Position numbers and translations under genes: made by a program. Shown piece by piece: positions 16,850 through 29,000 of a stretch of 64,000 nucleotides of DNA; the first letter of the stretch is position 1; every line of letters starts with the position of its first letter. Source of the stretch: Torreya grandis (taxonomy: Eukaryota; Streptophyta; Pinopsida; Cupressales; Taxaceae); NCBI GenBank assembly GCA_037957365.1, contig JARHVA010000349.1, forward strand, positions 516,501 to 580,500, in the 5' to 3' direction. The notes beneath the pieces were generated by a model that saw only the letters and a program-made list of their open reading frames with translations, was not told the origin of the DNA and did not search any database.

Positions 16850-19800
16850 GGGCAATGAGTGTCAGTATTGATTGATATTAGGGCAAACCATAACTTCATT
16901 GATGAGGCACCAATTATATAGTGGGGATTATAGGTTGAGGACGTTGAGGGCTTTAATGTGGTTGTTGTAGATGGTTTCAATTTAGCATGTATCAAATGAG
17001 TTCCTCAGCTCGATATTATATTGGGTAATCATACAGTGATCGATGTTTTTTATGTGGTTGGTATGGGAAATACCAACATGGTTTTAGGTGTTCAGTGGTT
17101 ACACTCACTTGGGGAGTTCACTCGAAACGTCCAAACTATGGATTTAAAATTTTGAGTGAATGGGAAGCAGGTGGTTCTATGAGGTATGTCTAATGGAGCT
17201 TTGAGGATGGTTATGACCAAGAAGATGGAGATGACTTTTAGGCATGGTGTTTTGTATTGGGTAGTTCTTTGTTTCATTTCAGTAAAAGATGCAGGTGGTG
17301 GTAAAAAGGATTATCACATTGACATACAATCCTTGTTGGATAAACATGGTGGGGTTTTTGGTGAGATGCCTCTAGGGAGACCACCTAATAGGGGGTTTGA
17401 GCATGTCATAGAGCTTGAGGAGGGAGCCAAACCAGTTATTACTACTCCTTATTGTCAACCCAGATGTTTTAAGGAAGATATAAAGAAACCTATAAAAAAA
17501 TTAATTGAAATGGGACACATCAGACCTAACTCTAGCCCTTTTGTTTCCTCAGTGATTTTGGTTAAAAAGAAAGATGGGACTTTTAGGATTTGCATTGACC
17601 ACAGGGCACTTAATAAGAAACTATCAAGAACTGATATCCCATCCCTAGGATCGATGAGTTACTTGATGAGTTGTATGGGGAAAAGTAATTCTCCAAAATT
17701 GATCTTTATTTAAGGTACCATTAGATTAGTGTACGAGAACAGGACGTACACAAGACAACTTTTAGGTACCATTATGGTCACTACAAGTTCTTAGTGATGT
17801 CATTCAAATTGAGTAATGACCTAGCTACATTTCAGTCCTATATGAATCATGTGTTCAACCTCAACTTGTGGAAATTTGTCTTAGTCTTCTTTGATGATAT
17901 AATGGTATACATCAGAACATGGGAGGATCATCTTAAACATTTGGATGAAGTTTTATCTATCATGGGAGCACAATCGCTTTATGCTAAGGCTTCCAAATGT
18001 GAGTTTGGGATTAGAGAAGTCCTCTACTTAGGATATGTATTAAAAGTAGGAGGATTCAAAGTGGATCAAATAAAAATACAATAAATTATTAACTGGCCAC
18101 CACTAAGGACTCTGACTCATTTGAGACGCTTCATAGGACTATGTTGTTATTATAGAAGGTTCATGAAAGGGTACTCTCAATTGACATCACCATTAACAAA
18201 CTTGACTAGGAAAGGGTCATTTGCTTGGTCAGATTCTTCATAGTAGGTATTTGATCTCCTTAAGAAGGTGATGAGTACATGTCCCATGTTAGCATTACCA
18301 GACTTTTCATAGCCATTTATCCTCGAATGTGATGCTTCAGGAATGGGTGTTGGTGCAATACTTAAGTAGAATAGGCATCCCATTGCCTGTGAGAGTCGAA
18401 AGTTGAGCATAGTGGAGCATGGGTACTCTACTTATGAGAAGGAGATTCTTGTTATTTTACATGCCTTGGCCAAATTTTGACAATATTTAGTGGGTAAAAA
18501 GTTTGTGGTTCAGATGGATCAAAATAACTTGAGGTATTTCATGGAGCAAAAAGATCTCAATGATCACCAACAAAAATGGGTAAGCAAGATACAATATTAT
18601 AATTTTGATATAGAGTATGTGAAGGGAAAGTAAAATGTGGTAGTTAATGCTTTATCCAGGCAACCTTCCCTTTGCTCCCTATCATAAATTTCAATCGATT
18701 GGAAGGCTCACATCTTAATTGAGTATTCCAATAACCAATTTGCTTGTGAGGTCATGGATGGATTGATACAGGATGATAGGTACGAGGTTGTTGATGATGT
18801 GATATACTACAAGGATAGGGTGTACCTTATGCTTGAATAAAAAATGATGAAGAAAATCTTGAGTGTCATACATGACACACCATTGGCAGGGCACCCAGGA
18901 TACTTTAAGACCTATAGGTATATATAGTAGAGATTTGTGTGGAAGGGATTGAAGTATGATGTCCTTAACCATATTAAAGAGTGTGTGGTTTATTATTATA
19001 GCAAATTTGAGCATTCATTCCCTATAGGACTACTTCAACCATTACCCATTCTAAACTAGAAATGGGAAAGTATATTGATGGACTTCATTATAGTCTTACC
19101 CAAGGTTCAAGGTAAAAATTGCATCTATGTGGTGGTCGACAAATTGACCAAGTATGCTCACTTATTTGTGATACCATTTGAGTATAGTGCTCTAGAGGTA
19201 GAATCCCTATTCTTTGAGGAGGTTTTTAGGTTACATGGATTACCTCAAAACATAGTCAGTGATCAAGATAGCATATTTATGATTGTTTTTTGAAAGGAGT
19301 TATTCATGTTAGCTGACACAAAGTTAACACCTAGTACCAATTATCACCCATAGATTGATGGTTAAACTAAAATCATGAATAAATGGGTAGAAGGTTACTC
19401 ATGAAGTTAGGTGATAGGACACCATAAGACATGGGTGAAGTGGTTGTACTTGGGCAAACACTGCTACAATACAACCTATCATATGAGCATTGGTATGACA
19501 CCATTTTGAGCACTATATGGTATGATGTTCCCTCATTCATTAACTTGGTGATATCAGATAGTCAAACTCCCAAATCTCATGACTAGATTCAAGAAAATTA
19601 GGACCTCGTGAAAACTCTTAAGGGGAATATTAAACAAGCACAAAAATAACAAAAGATGTATGTAGATAGGCACAGGGTGGAGAGGTCCTTTGATATTGGA
19701 GATTTAGTGTTCCTTCACTTACAGACTTATAGGCAATCTTCTTTAAAGAAGAGTGGGGCAAAAAAATTAAAGCCACAGTTTTATGGGCCTTAATAGATTT

Positions 19801-20166
19801 TGAGGCATATTGGGAATGTTGCATATGAGTTGGAATTACTAGAGCATAGCAAGATCCATAATGTTTTACATGTGTCTTACCTCAAAAAGGCACTTGGATA
19901 GCATATTAAGCCATCTACTGATTTGCCACCATTGGACGAAGAGGGTAAGTTGACTCTAATTTTGGAATCGAATTGGGGTGTGGGAAAAGAAACTCAAGAA
20001 CAGGGCTATCATAAAATATCTAGTGCGATGGAAGAGTTTGCTAGTAAAGGATGCCATGTGGGAAGGTGAGCAGATTTTGCAACATCTTAATTTACAGTTG
20101 CTTGAGGACAAGCAATCTTGGGAAGGGAGGACTGTAATGTCCCCTCCCCATGACTCAGAGGCCTGA
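16850..20166 (+). pseudogene. Chromovirus pol pseudogene: protease, RT, RNase H, integrase, chromodomain
   Basis: Protease at about 16861 reads VLIDIRANHNFID, so the D-S/T-G active site is lost (DIR). RT spans about 17430-18090 with PFVSSVILVKKKDG, RICIDHRALN and the catalytic FFDD (17900 region). RNase H covers about 18210-18660 (ECDASGMG, VVQMDQNNLRYF). The integrase zinc region near 18870 keeps its two His but the second Cys pair is C-V-V-Y. The core from 19075 keeps MDFI and SDQD, while the final Glu is Lys (IDG-stop-TKIMN). The chromodomain (19978-20166) reads LVRWKSLLVKDAMWEGEQIL, which in relatives binds modified histone H3 and steers integration. Many stops and frameshifts. Confidence 0.85.
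20121..20132 (+). other. Polypurine tract of the chromovirus
   Basis: GGAAGGGAGGAC directly before the LTR start TGTAATGTCCCC, the second-strand primer position. Confidence 0.7.
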
Positions 20167-21234
20167 TTGGCCTAGTCCACCCCTTCCTTTATTATTCCCT
20201 TAGGAAATGGGGTGTGAGATTAATAAAGGGAATATCAAGACTCTTATGACATTTAATGTTATGTTTTAACATTGAGGTGTTTATTAAGGGTGTTATTTTC
20301 CCCTATAGACAATAGACCCTTTTAATAAGTATTTATTACTTATTATTCATATTTTTATTTTAGAAAAAGGGTGAATGTGTTTTTAGGGTGATTTGGTATA
20401 TGAATGAAAACAAAGGCAAAATTAATTATTATTATACATTCGCTTTTGATTTGGAATAAATGGATCTATGTGTTAATGCTTTTGCTTAAAGAGTAAATTC
20501 TTTGGGATCCCTAGTTATAGTGCAATGACCACTTGCTCCCTAGCTGGATGAACTATTTTGGTGAGAGGAATCCATCCTCAAATCCATAATAGAAGCATTA
20601 TCATATCAAAGTGTGTGGGAAGAAAAATGTTGATTAGAAAATTGCATTAGATTGAAAGACGATTTGTGTGCAGGCATAATTACAAACTAGCTACAATGTT
20701 TTGGTTGTAAGGGTCAAATTTTGGCATAGGGAAAGTCTATTAGCATGGAAAGAAATCATGAAGGTGTGTAGACCCAAAATGAACTCCCATTATACAATGT
20801 AGCTATAGGATGGGTTACCACAGGCTTCAGTAGAGGCCATAGACTGAGATCAACAAGTCATGGGGTTCTAGGAGGAGGTGCAACATCCAAGTTAATGAAT
20901 TGATCCATCTAAAATAACTACAATAGTCTTCATTGGTGCCAATGTTTCCTCTATTCCAATAGATTGTAGATATAGAACTATAGTCATAGGTTTATGTTAA
21001 TTTTTGGAAAGAGTTTCTAGGAACATACTGCCCAAATATATTCACATTTGCCTATAAGAGATTTCCAGAAAAGAGTTTGAATCATTATTATGCAAGCACC
21101 TTGGCATCTCATGTCTTATCAAGCATCCACAATTGAGGTTAGGAATTATTCTAGAGGTTATATGTATCTTCAAACTTTTTATTAATAGTTATATTGCAAT
21201 TCCATATTAGTTTGCATTTAATAGCAAAGTGCAC
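20133..21234 (+). repeat. 3' LTR (3'-truncated) of the chromovirus
   Basis: Starts TGTAATGTCCCCTCCCC after the polypurine tract. The match to the 5' LTR begins at 20650 and stops at GCAC (21234), where unrelated gag-like sequence starts. Confidence 0.8.
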
Positions 21235-22190
21235 GCAAGTGGCCACAATATGGGTGGAGAAAATTGAGGACTATATAGATGTTTCCTCAAGAAATGATAA
21301 GATTGACACCAAGCTAATTGCAATGTTGTGTTGAATGGAGATGCTAGAGGGAGAGAAGTAAAAACTTTCTCTATCGTGTATAGAATGTGGGTGAGAAGGC
21401 AATCATCATAATGATTATCCTTGTATCATGTATGAGTTTTGTGAAATTTTCCAAAATTAAGATCATTTTATTGTGAACAATTATTTCGTGTAGTATTATG
21501 TATGAAAACCATAAGGTGTAAGATATAAGTTTTATAAATCAACCACTCATATGATAAAAAATATAAATCATTACAAGATCTCAAAGATGATATCATCAGG
21601 AATGTGTTTGCAATAACTCCATAACCATCACCACCATAGCTTAATCCCATATCACAAGATATAGATATGCCTCGATAGGAAAATTTGGCATCACCATGAC
21701 CACAATATCAATAGAGTCAGACACCTCCTTCTCAATAAAACAAAACAATATGGGCACCATTATTGCATCAATATCAATCAAATTAGGTGCCTCCTTCACC
21801 ATAATGATAATATGTGGGCTATAAAAACCAATCTCAAGGTTTGGGATCATCACGAAGGTAAGGTGGATATTAGAGGGGTTACTAAGGTCACATATAGGGA
21901 ACTCAATAGCCATAATAACCTATAACTTTCTACTTATGATGGAAAATGAATCACATTATGTGCAATTGTCCTAGTAATCCTCAGTGAGAAACCTATTGTG
22001 CATATTACAAAATCTCTGACCAACATAATATTGAGGATTGCCTTGCACTTGAGAAATAAAGGAAATATAAAATACATCAAAATGCAAACATGATGAACAC
22101 CCCACCCAATCAACTTATATCCATACATGTTACAAGGATGCAACTATAGGGATTAAAACTAAATATTTATAGCATCTCAGTCTTGTACAT
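21235..22190 (+). pseudogene. Gag-like fragment with two decayed zinc knuckles
   Basis: Plus-strand frames contain C-I-E-C-(stop)-E-G-N-H-H-N-D-Y-P-C near 21372-21440 and, about 500 bases later, M-C-N-C-P then C-A-Y-Y-K-I-S-D-Q-H-N-I-E-D-C near 21950-22050. These resemble nucleocapsid knuckles of an LTR retrotransposon different from the chromovirus. No pol follows. Assignment rests only on these short patterns. Confidence 0.4.
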
Positions 22191-22387
22191 TTGAAAAATA
22201 TCAATTAGGGCTCTACTCTTTAATTTTAGACCTCCTTGTTGGTAAAAGGCTCACATTCACCATCTCGTTGTGCCCAAATGTTTATCTCTTAGTCTAATTC
22301 ATATAATTTTGATGACCTGGGTCTCTATACTACACAAAAAGCTTAAAACTTGATAAACATCCTTCACTATCTATTTCATATCCATAC

Positions 22388-22544
22388 CTATTTTCTAGCA
22401 TTTTGAAAACTACCAACCACAAAGGGATACTACCAGCCACAAAGGGAATGTTGACGCTATGGATTGCACCCTTGATAGGAGGCTGAGCTTCTGTCTTCCA
22501 TGTGGCATAATGGAGACTCCCCTCTTGCTGTGGGTCTGGCAAAA
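22388..22544 (-). CDS. Exon 2 of the second minus-strand gene candidate
   Basis: 157 nt, entered with two bases of the split Val codon and left two bases into the codon after N. It contains an 18-20-bp near-duplication (CCACAAAGGGATACTACCAG / CCACAAAGGGAATG on the plus strand) giving a repeated I-P-F/L-x-x-x-V pattern. Confidence 0.48.
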
Positions 22545-23146
22545 CTGAGGGGAGAATCTCTAGATAAGGGTTAGCTCCCTTTGATGCATCTCTGAAGGTT
22601 TTCTACTACTATTTCTAAAAATGGGGGGGTGAAAAGAGAGAATAAATAAATAGAACAGAAAACTACTCTAAGTGGTGATGCACCAGATGATGTTGATCTA
22701 CTCAGTTGTTCACACTTCAAACCAGAAAGGGGCTGAACATACATTTTACCACAGGCATTGTAGAAAACACACTATCTGATAGCTACTCTTTTCTATCTCT
22801 GTGCTCCAGATGCAACACTTCATGTTAACCTACAGAACTGGTGCTTTGGCTACACTAGGTGTGTTGGTGTCAATTTGTGAGATCATCAAGCTAAAATAAC
22901 TGAACACAAAATTGATACACAAACACAGTCAAAAGCATAACCAGTTAGATAGAGGTAAAACACTTTCTTATTGATTCAAGGTGAAATTTTGGCAGGGATG
23001 CACCATAAAAAAAATGAGAGATAGATCCATTTCTTAAATGAGAGTTTACAATATATAGAGAAATAGAAAGCAAGGGCACCTTTTTCGCAAGTGGCCCATG
23101 CTGCGTTCAATTCACTAGGAATAGGAAGTCTGGTGAAAGAAGCCAT
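22388..23146 (-). CDS. 5' end of a second minus-strand gene (two exons seen), function unknown
   Basis: Exon 1 (23146-23080) starts with ATG in a good plant context (CACAACATGGC) and encodes MASFTRLPIPSELNAAWATC then EK plus one base, before the donor GTGCCC. Exon 2 (22544-22388) follows the acceptor GATTCTCCCCTCAG. It restores the Val codon, continues LPDPQQEGSLHYATWKTEAQ to a hydrophobic stretch (SIPLWLVVFKML), and ends before the donor GTATGG. The 535-nt intron is GT-AG and the phases match. Further exons were not found; beyond 22190 lie gag debris and the chromovirus. It may be a truncated gene, a captured fragment, or the intact start of a gene whose next exons I missed. I recognise no family. 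Confidence 0.5.
23080..23146 (-). CDS. Exon 1 of the second minus-strand gene candidate
   Basis: 67 nt, 22 codons plus one base; ATG at 23146-23144, donor GTGCCC at 23079 downward. Confidence 0.48.
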
Positions 23147-23600
23147 GTTGTGGCAGTCCAAGTCTTGACTTTGGCATTTAAATTATATTAAACATCATTG
23201 TGAAAGCTTGGGTCGCGCCTTTCTATTTGAAAACAAGACCAATTCTTAAAGAGGTTCACACAGTTGCCTGCTCATTAATGCTTAAATGAAGAAAAATAGG
23301 CCACGCCATTCACTATTTGCATTCCTTGATGACCATTTCGTAAGGACTGTTCCAACCACTAGAATAACTCCTCTGTCGACGTCTCTTTTACCACCTAGGT
23401 TGTTCTATCCTTGTCTGTGTTTGGCTCTTTAGGCTCCTTTCTCAGTGGGTCATTGAGTTTACTCTTGGTTTTTATCTTTTCTTGGCTCTTTCGGCCCTCG
23501 AGGTTATCATTGTCATTTTTTGGCTCTTTCCATTAATTTGAGCTCTCGTGCTCTCTTCTCGATGGGTCGTCAAGTTTCCACGCATGGGCCCGTCTTTAAA
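23147..23600. other. Upstream flank of the second gene candidate; no gene seen
   Basis: Contains GGCTCTTT motifs recurring near 23426, 23491 and 23521. Promoter elements could not be identified. Confidence 0.35.
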
Positions 23601-23780
23601 CATTTGAGAATCAACAGCTATCTTATCACCGTAAAGTTGACATTCACGTGCCCATCACCATTTGAAAGCCAATGGCTATTCCATTATCCTGAATTTGACG
23701 TCTTCAGGGATGTCACTGGACATTTGAATTCCAAAGGCTAGTTTGCGATGTTGAATTTGATGTCTTTGGGCCTGTCACCC
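23601..23780. repeat. About 60-bp degenerate tandem repeat, three copies
   Basis: CATTTGA units start at 23601, 23659 and 23721 (spacings 58 and 62). Each copy has a CCAATGGCTA-like core, then TTGA-x-x-T, then TGTCAC/CATCAC. Confidence 0.75.
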
Positions 23781-23827
23781 CTTTGGTAATTTCTTTGGCT
23801 TTTTGTAATTGAACCTTCTGTGGATTT

Positions 23828-24200
23828 CCTTCAGACAAAAGTCTGAAGGAATCCTTTGTCTTGTCTTTTATTTGGATTTCCTTCAGAAATAAAATCTGAA
23901 GGAATCCTTTGCCCTTCGCTCTTCTTGAATTCCTTTGGACAAAATGCTCGAAGGAATTCCTTCAGAGATTTTGCTTGAAAGAATTGTGCCTTTGGATTTT
24001 TCTTCAGATAAAAGTCCGAAGGACCCTTGCCATTTTGTCACGGATTTCTTTCCGAAGGATAATTTTCCATTTGGCTCCTTGCCTTGTGAATTTCTTCGGA
24101 CAAAATGTTTGAAGGAATTCCTTCGGACATTTTGTCTGAAAGAACTCACATTGATCTTCCTTGGATTTCCTTCGGATTTATTCTTTGAACAAAAGTCTTA
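23828..24200. repeat. Array of at least seven short hairpins (CCTTCAGAC-loop-GTCTGAAGG type)
   Basis: The first unit, CCTTCAGAC AAAA GTCTGAAGG (23828-23849), is a perfect 9-bp stem. Related imperfect palindromes follow at 23880-23902, 23932-23954, 23959-23981, 24002-24022, 24093-24114 and 24120-24142. Consensus is CCTTCGGACAAAATGTCCGAAGG, with the loop read as AAAA or TTTT. Looser relatives (CCCTCTGCAAGGG, CCTTTGTCAAAAAGG) continue to about 24480. Confidence 0.85.
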
Positions 24201-25850
24201 AGGAAATTCTTCCTTTTGCCTTATTCTTTTCTCCAAAGAAAACCTTACCCTTCAGCTCTCTTCTTTGGTCCCTCTGCAAGTGTTTCCTTCCCTCTGCAAG
24301 GGAATGTAGGCCCCAAGTTGCCTTTCAGACTCCTTCAGAAAGGCCCAATTGGTCATTTCCCTGCCCTCCGTAAGGGCACTTGACCTTTGAGGCCTATTGA
24401 AAGACTTATATCCCTTTGAAAATGAGCAATTTCCTTTGTCAAAAAGGCTTGTGAGATTGACTGCCCAAAGAGAAAAAGGTCTTATACCAAACCGAAACCT
24501 GCAGGTCTTTAGATATTTCAATGTTTTATAAGAACAGGACTTATTTCAAAGAAAAAAAGGCATTCGCAGATTAGTGGGTACATGACTTGACTGCTCAAAA
24601 CATTAGGGAAAGAAGGAGACCGACTTTTGGCCTGTAGGACCAAAATGGTTCATAAGGACAATACCACCAATGGTCGTATCTAAATCTTTATCTAATGTCC
24701 AATTACCAAAATTCATCCAAATTGAAAATGATTTGAAACTTATGGGTTGACCTATTTGTCTAATTGAACCCTACCATGAGATATTTTCAAAAGGTGTTGT
24801 ATAAATACAAGTCTAAGTCTTCTTGTTCCTCATCTAGCTAATACCAATAAAACACATATAAAATCTAAATCAATCAAGTACACAATCAATCTATCATGCC
24901 TTATTTGTCCATATTCACATATCAAGCATAGGAGTAGTCATATTACACGTCTGAATCTTTCAAAGAACAACCCATGAACCATATTTGTCAAATTACAAGC
25001 TATATCACTGCATGTATCATCATATAGTATATTGCACCCTTATGCACATACTCTCCCACACATAAGGGATAACTACATAATTTTGATCCCTCCTTGGATA
25101 ATTGGCTCTATAGGCAACACCCATTGATAGAGGGGTCTTTGGGGTAGGTCAACATTGTGAACCCACTAACCCATTTTTTCATCAAATTCATTCCAAATGT
25201 GAACAAGGGTGAAGAACTAGGTTTTGATCAATCAACAAAAAATAACATGTGTCCTAGATCTGAATATACCATTAAAAAGATGATAGAAAACTCAAAATAA
25301 TGAAGTTGGTCACATCTAGATCTAGTTGTTATTCTATATTAGACACTTGTGTCATAGTCAGACGCTAGTGTCAATTGTAGTGTCCATATCCGATGGTAGT
25401 ATCCGTGGCTACATAAGTGAAATTTATAGAATCTTACAATTTATATAGAATATTGATATTGTATACTTTACACTTATTTCTACTCTAGATATTTCTATGC
25501 ACAATAAATCAAGTATTATTGTTTATTATTTATTGCAATATCCTTCAATAGTTATTCTTTACTATTTTTAGCAATGTCAATTGTATAACTTCAGAATATT
25601 ATTTATTTGAGTTGTCTATTGATTAGCCCATTTTAGATTAGTTTATCACCATTATAATTGAACTATTTCTATATTCTTAACCCTACCCCTCATATTTAAA
25701 TTTTAGGGCTAAATATTGAGTGAACTTGACATGATGGTCACATACAAATTATACTTAAACAATAATAAAGACCTTCGATTTCCAATATTTCAAAATACAA
25801 GGATACAATGAGGCATGATTTGAAACATCATAAACATGAATGTTTAACTA
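24201..25850. other. No gene recognised; LTR-like promoter motif near 24805
   Basis: Contains weaker hairpins to about 24480 and a TATA-like TTGTATAAATACAAG at 24800, followed by CT-rich DNA. This could be part of an old LTR, but no partner was found. Confidence 0.35.
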
Positions 25851-25941
25851 TTATTACAAATATTGATGGAGCTTATTGTTCACACTTAAGATTAATACAA
25901 ACAATCGAGAAACATTTTGTATTGTTGCATGCTTATGACAG

Positions 25942-26077
25942 TTGGGCCATGATATACATGAGTTACAACATTTCCCACTTTCCCTAGACTCCCTTGGATA
26001 CATTGTGCTACCAACAACAAGCAAACCAAAATTAGTTGATATACTAATACGGGTAATGAACCAGGGAGCAAATTTAA
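25942..26077 (+). pseudogene. Unidentified coding remnant, left part, cut by element G1
   Basis: An open frame (MGHDIHELQHFPLSLDSLGY ... ILIRVMNQGAN) runs into the G1 insertion. The same frame resumes at 45405 and continues with two stops to about 45657 (ENIETLAISKHNRFWQVKDT). It was probably a coding sequence of some older repeat; I cannot name it. Confidence 0.4.
26073..26077. repeat. Left target-site duplication of G1
   Basis: TTTAA, identical to 45400-45404. Confidence 0.85.
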
Positions 26078-29000
26078 TGTTACATCCCAATTCCTCACTA
26101 AGTAAACTATTTGATTATCTATGAATATTTATAGTTGACACATTTGATTTGGTTATTTTTTACTAAGGTTTAAGATATATGTTGTTATGGGATAGTAAGA
26201 TATTGATTTGGTAACATAATTACATTGGAATGAGTTAGCGTTAGTGTAAATATTTATATTATGATCATGTTGATTTGTTATTTTAACTATATTTTATGAT
26301 GTATGTATATCATGATGTTATAATCTAACTACCTACTTGTTGTGAGGTTGATGTAGTAGAAATCATCCCTCAGAACATGACAGAGGGAGAGCATCTCATT
26401 AGAGAGGGTGACGTAGATCGAGATATCGAAGGATGGTAGAGAAACTAGTTAGAACCCTATGCACACCATATTAGTTAGCACATATTAGAATGCATAATGA
26501 AATGATTAGCACAATGTTTTTATTTTTGCTTACATTAGATAGTTGTTGCTCATAATTTGCTAGCATAGTTTAAATGGTTATTTAGAAATTCGTCTTATGG
26601 CATGTGTGTATTAATGTTTTCAAGATTAACGTAATTAGATTAAATTTAGATTTATTGATTCATCTGTCATGGTTTTAGGAGATGATAATTAAATTAGTGA
26701 ATTTATTAGTTTTTATAATTAATGTTAAAATGAATAAAAATTTAGAAATGTCCTATTGAGAGGAAAAAATGGAGAAAAAAAGAAAAAGAAAAAAAAATAA
26801 AAAATAAAAAATAAAGATAAAGGTTTAAATTTAAGAATAACTAAAAGAAATACATAAAATAATAACAAAAATAATAAAACAAAAAAGAAGAAAAATATTT
26901 AAAAGAAAAAGGGACTACACCTTTTTTTATCAGAGATTATGAAAAGAAGATGAGAAGGACATTAAAAAGGGAAGGAGACATTGGAATAGATTTTAGAGAG
27001 AAGCTAAACCAACAAGAACACAAGTATAATCTGCCAGGTAGGCAAAGTATTAAATTATCTCTATTATTCAAAATTTGTAATTAGTTATATAGGAGAGATC
27101 TGTGCACCATATATATATGTATATATACTCAATTATCATTATAGTGAACTAGTGAATGTATATACATTGACCTATGATAAATACATCCCTTATAGGCAGT
27201 GACTTAGGAAGACATACTCAATCATACACAAATCTAGAAGCCAAATTATTTAGTATGATTTATTGTTGATATTGAGGAAATATAGGTAGCGATGTGATTT
27301 GTTTGGAAATTATAATTAGTTACAGGTATTCTAATTAATATAAACATTTATATATCGCCCACATGCCATTAACATGATTTGATTTAGTACTTGTCAACAC
27401 CTTTACATAGAAAATTATTTTGAGTGGGTCAACACCTTAAAATCCTGAGTGGAAAGAGATGTGTAGGAAAAATTATATGATGGGATTTAGCTTTTGGAAC
27501 TTAATTAATAGTGTTATATATACAAGATAACCTGATAGGCTATGTATGAGTGTCTCATCAGCTGCATATATATGAATATACATATATTTAAAATGGTAGC
27601 TATATAATTATGTTTTTTTTATGTATCCTTATATGATTAGTTTAGTGATTGGTCTGTACCTATGTTTTATTATCATATACATGTCTAGTAGATTAGTGAT
27701 TTGGTTATGCAATGATCAAAACTATCTTGCAGTGTCTTAAACTATCCAAATTCAGTGACCTGTGTGATTATTCTCGCTAGGTAGTAGGGCGATCTGAGCA
27801 GTGGAATAGTATAGTGTTTAGAAAATATAGTAGGGCCTATTTGTTAATTTGGTAAAACATAGTGAATTAAATGTTGATGCCTTATATACTTGGAATTATG
27901 TCCATCATCGACACTCAGAAATTTATAAGTTAAAAACTAGTCGACACCCTTTTTTTAGTGAGATTATATTGAATAGTATATGAACCATCGATGCTTTTTA
28001 CTCTCGGATTTAGATAGTCTTACTAAGTCTTGGTATTGGTTGTAACGATATAAGCATGATCGTATGAGATAGAAAATGATCAATAAAATCCTTATCATAC
28101 ATTCGAATTATATCAATGGTTTGTTTAATGTCGTAGCACTAATATTCCATATTTTAAAATATAAAATATTTAATATAGTGGATAGGATTATGACCAATAT
28201 TTAATACCAAGAATTCTTGCTAAATAGTTTTGATTTAGACATTTTATTTTATCAATATTTTGGTTATTGATTAGTATATTCATGTATACCTTAATGTGAA
28301 CTCTTGTTTGTCCAATGTCATGGCATTTAGATTATAAACCATCATAATATTAAGTGGTCATCTGATTATAATATACATGTCAATGTTTTTGTCAAACCCA
28401 ATTTATAGATAAAATGAGACTAAGATTAGTAAATCGCTCTAAATGGGCATAGAGCTTGTATCTTGTGATTGTTAGCTGGTGGTGTGGTAATACAAGTTCA
28501 CATAATATCTCAAGTCTTATCGTGCAATCAACCGTACCATTTATATTTTTTATATTGGCATGTTTGTAGCTATAAACTTATTGATATCATAACATGGTTC
28601 AGGTAAAACATGTGAGACTTAAATAGGTAAATTTAGTCTTTCCATATATCATGATAAGCTCTATGATGTGGGATCACTTTTCATATATATAGCCTAAGAA
28701 ATAAAAACATGTAGCATGGATATAACACTATAACAAGCTATGTATATATAATTTTTTCATGTTATGCTTGAAATAATAAAGGTATACTTATGCCAATAGT
28801 TTATACTTGAACGTAGGGGTGTGTTCTTCTAATTATAGTTCCTCGGGTGATTATAAACTATATTAAATAATTATGTATAATAGGGCTTTATGAATGCATG
28901 CATCCAAACCCCTAAGAGTATAACAAATGCTCGATTGGAGTATTCTATGTTTCTCAGACTTTCCTTGTTATGTCAAGTTGCTTGAATAGAAACTTGTATT

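Larger units (their letters stand above)
14656..21234 (+). mobile_element. Ty3/gypsy chromovirus with truncated LTRs
   Basis: Order: partial 5' LTR, primer site, gag, protease, RT, RNase H, integrase, chromodomain, polypurine tract, partial 3' LTR. The shared LTR portion is 14656-15240 and 20650-21234. The 5' copy lacks its first about 517 bases (present at 20133-20649). The 3' copy lacks its last about 163 bases (present at 15241-15403). The two together imply an LTR of about 1.27 kb. No target duplication can be seen because both outer ends are lost. All frames are interrupted. Confidence 0.85.

Noticed and set aside
23828..24200. CRISPR-like array
   Set aside because: The repeats are degenerate palindromes with irregular spacing in plant nuclear DNA, with no unique spacers of constant length and no cas genes.
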